10,085 bases of DNA from Clostridiaceae bacterium (GTDB lineage Bacteria > Bacillota > Clostridia > UMGS1883 > JAAYMJ01): NCBI GenBank assembly GCA_012521455.1, contig JAAYMJ010000083.1, positions 1-10,085 on the forward strand, in the 5' to 3' direction. The notes beneath the pieces were generated by a model. The model saw only the letters and a list, made by a program, of their open reading frames with translations. It was not told the origin of the DNA and searched no databases. The position numbers were made by a program, and so were the translations under genes. This document shows positions 7,003 to 10,085 of the stretch, in pieces. How positions within the stretch are numbered: position 1 is the stretch's first letter; each line of letters opens with the position of its first letter.

Positions 7003-7887
7003 TTGATTTACGATACGGTAATTGTGGGCAAGGGCCCCGCCGGGGTCAGCGCCGCAATTTATCTTGCGAGGGCAAATTTACGCGTTTTGGTGATTGGAAA
7101 AGGCTACGGGGCGTTAGAAGGGGCAAGCGTGATTGAAAACTACTATGGGTTTTCTGAGCCAATAGACGCCCGCATTTTACATGAAAACGGCATGAAGCAG
7201 GCAAAAAGGCTGGGCGCTGAAATTTTGGAAGACGAAGTTATAGATATTTCGCAAAACTATGAGGATGGAAGCTTTTCAGTTTCCACGCCCAATGAAAAAT
7301 TTTTGGCAAAAAGCGTGCTTTTGGCAACGGGAAAGGCAAGGAAAAACTTAAAAATCCCCGGGTTTATGGATTTTTTGGGAAAAGGCATAAGCTTTTGCGC
7401 AATTTGCGACGGCTTTTTCTTTAAAGGAAAAAGGATAGGGGTAATAGGGTCTGGCGACTACGCCGCCCATGAGGCCCAAGAACTAGTCAGGTTTTCCAAG
7501 GATATTACCATTTTCACCAACGGGAAAGAGGCGGAATCGGACAAATTCCCCCCGGAAGTCAAGTTTGTTAAGGACAAAATTTTAAAAATCTCAGGGGAAG
7601 ATAAAGTGGAGAAAATTGAAACTGAGCTTAATAATTATCAAATTGACGGGATTTTTGTGGCGGAAGGCACCGCGGGCGCGGGCGACTTTGCATTGAAACT
7701 GGGGATAGTTACAAAGGATGACAATATACTAGTGGACAGCGGGTATATGACCAACATCCCCGGGATTTTTGCCGCGGGTGACTGCATAGGCGGGCTTTTA
7801 CAGATTGCGAAGGCGGTGTCCGACGGGGCAAATGTTTCAATCAGCATAAAAAGTTATTTAAAAAATAAAAACGGGAAAGGGAAATGA
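7003..7887 (+). CDS. Thioredoxin reductase-like flavoprotein, probably ferredoxin-dependent (FFTR type)
   Basis: A 294-residue two-domain flavoprotein that should reduce thioredoxin in the cytoplasm. Seen: FAD dinucleotide motif GKGPAG (9-14), redox pair Cys132-Ala-Ile-Cys135 followed by DGFFF, a second Rossmann motif GSGDYAAHEA (149-158), and the C-terminal FAD motif AAGDC (257-261). Missing: the HRRxxxR arginines that clamp the NADPH 2'-phosphate; the equivalent place reads FTNGKEAESDKF (171-182). The usual arginine before the C-terminal glutamine is also absent (GGLLQIAK). Family knowledge: clostridial ferredoxin-dependent flavin thioredoxin reductases lack NADPH-binding signatures, are short, and are encoded next to thioredoxin. 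The same assignment here is inference; an NADH-using or unusual enzyme is the alternative. Starts at TTG after a strong ribosome binding site. Directly followed by trxA. Confidence 0.88.
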   Translation: MIYDTVIVGKGPAGVSAAIYLARANLRVLVIGKGYGALEGASVIENYYGFSEPIDARILHENGMKQAKRLGAEILEDEVIDISQNYEDGSFSVSTPNEKFLAKSVLLATGKARKNLKIPGFMDFLGKGISFCAICDGFFFKGKRIGVIGSGDYAAHEAQELVRFSKDITIFTNGKEAESDKFPPEVKFVKDKILKISGEDKVEKIETELNNYQIDGIFVAEGTAGAGDFALKLGIVTKDDNILVDSGYMTNIPGIFAAGDCIGGLLQIAKAVSDGANVSISIKSYLKNKNGKGK

Positions 7888-7889
7888 TT

Positions 7890-8207
7890 ATGGCGGTAAT
7901 TGAGATAACAAAACAAAATTATGAAAAAGAAGTAATTGAAAGCGACAAAACCGTGCTTTTGGATTTCTGGGCGCCCTGGTGCGCTCCATGCAGGGCGGCA
8001 AGCCCGATTGTTGAGGAACTTTCAAATGATGAAAGCTTAAATATTAAAGTTTGCAAGGTAAATGTTGACGACGAGCCCGAGATTGCGTACAATTACGGGA
8101 TTGTAAGCATTCCCACCTTTGTCGTGGTAAAAGGCGGCAGCATGGTGGCAAAAAAAGTGGGGCTGCAGTCACTAGAGAGCCTAAAGGAACTTGTCGGGGC
8201 GGAGTAA
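7890..8207 (+). CDS. trxA: Thioredoxin with a WCAPC active site
   Basis: A 105-residue classical single-domain thioredoxin, the cytoplasmic dithiol carrier that reduces protein disulfides and serves enzymes such as peroxiredoxins and ribonucleotide reductase. The active site is Trp30-Cys31-Ala-Pro-Cys34 in FWAPWCAPCR, with alanine where most thioredoxins have glycine. The buried Asp25 and cis-Pro75 in SIPT are kept, and there is an extra Cys55. The ATG at 7890 is chosen: AAAGGG sits eight bases upstream and MAVIEIT is a usual beginning. An ATG at 7884 overlapping the reductase stop is too close to that site. It follows the reductase gene by two bases, so the two are co-expressed and the reductase is its likely electron donor. 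Confidence 0.95.
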   Translation: MAVIEITKQNYEKEVIESDKTVLLDFWAPWCAPCRAASPIVEELSNDESLNIKVCKVNVDDEPEIAYNYGIVSIPTFVVVKGGSMVAKKVGLQSLESLKELVGAE

Positions 8208-8259
8208 TTTATTATTTTTTGTAAAACTACACGAAATTTATCCATTTGCGCTTTGGCTA

Positions 8260-8288
8260 TTGAAATGAAAACCCATTAAATATATAAT
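8260..8288 (+). promoter_or_regulatory. Near-consensus sigma-A promoter for nfnAB
   Basis: TTGAAA (8260-8265), a 17-base spacer and a perfect TATAAT (8283-8288). Transcription would start near 8295, giving a leader of about 40 bases. I see no clear palindromic operator, in particular no Rex-like TTGTTAA-type repeat. Confidence 0.8.
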
Positions 8289-8334
8289 ATTACTTACTAT
8301 ATTTTTATATAAACTAATGGGGAAGGAATAGGGA

Positions 8335-10085
<1,751 letters not shown>

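Noticed and set aside
7028..7045. G+C-rich palindrome GGCCCCGCCGGGG in the 5' part of the reductase gene
   Set aside because: It encodes the conserved GPAG turn of the FAD motif and no T-run follows; best explained by coding sequence.
8244..8269. Short inverted repeat CATTT...AAATG after trxA as a terminator
   Set aside because: Only a five-base stem with a long loop and no following T-run; it overlaps the nfnAB -35 box.

Overview
The window looks like a chromosomal stretch from an anaerobic, low-to-mid G+C Gram-positive bacterium of the Clostridia. The reasons are strong AAAGGA/GGAGG ribosome binding sites, frequent TTG and GTG starts, intrinsic terminators with T-runs, short-signal lipoproteins, an electron-bifurcating Nfn-type enzyme, and a thioredoxin reductase of the type that lacks NADPH-binding arginines. 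No mobile element, phage gene, tRNA, rRNA or CRISPR array is visible, and all genes appear intact apart from the one cut by the right edge.

Layout. Positions 54-6847 are all on the minus strand and form three transcription units. (1) 3325 down to 54: a PLP aminotransferase, tryptophanyl-tRNA synthetase and a WecA/TagO-type glycan-initiating transferase, with 11-12 base gaps, a sigma-A-like promoter at 3357-3384 and a terminator at 27-59. (2) 5503 down to 3386: a ComM/YifB-type AAA+ ATPase and a small YjdF/DUF2238-like membrane protein, with a promoter at 5552-5580. (3) 6847 down to 5632: two paralogous lipoproteins of unknown function ending in a strong terminator at 5604-5630. Positions 7003-10085 run on the plus strand: a thioredoxin reductase-like flavoprotein overlapping the upstream reach of thioredoxin, then, behind its own near-consensus promoter, the two subunits of an NfnAB-type NADH-dependent ferredoxin:NADP+ oxidoreductase. 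The second subunit runs off the right edge.

How the genes fit together. The plus-strand half is a redox block. The reductase keeps its FAD site and CAIC redox pair but lacks the HRRxxxR arginines that bind the NADPH phosphate, so it is probably ferredoxin-fed, like the clostridial ferredoxin-dependent flavin thioredoxin reductase. The neighbouring Nfn enzyme exchanges electrons between ferredoxin, NADH and NADPH. The minus-strand half is mostly housekeeping: translation, amino-acid transamination, cell-surface polymer initiation and DNA uptake/recombination. I see no clear novel defence or mobile system. The most worthwhile unknowns are the lipoprotein pair and the cofactor use of the reductase.
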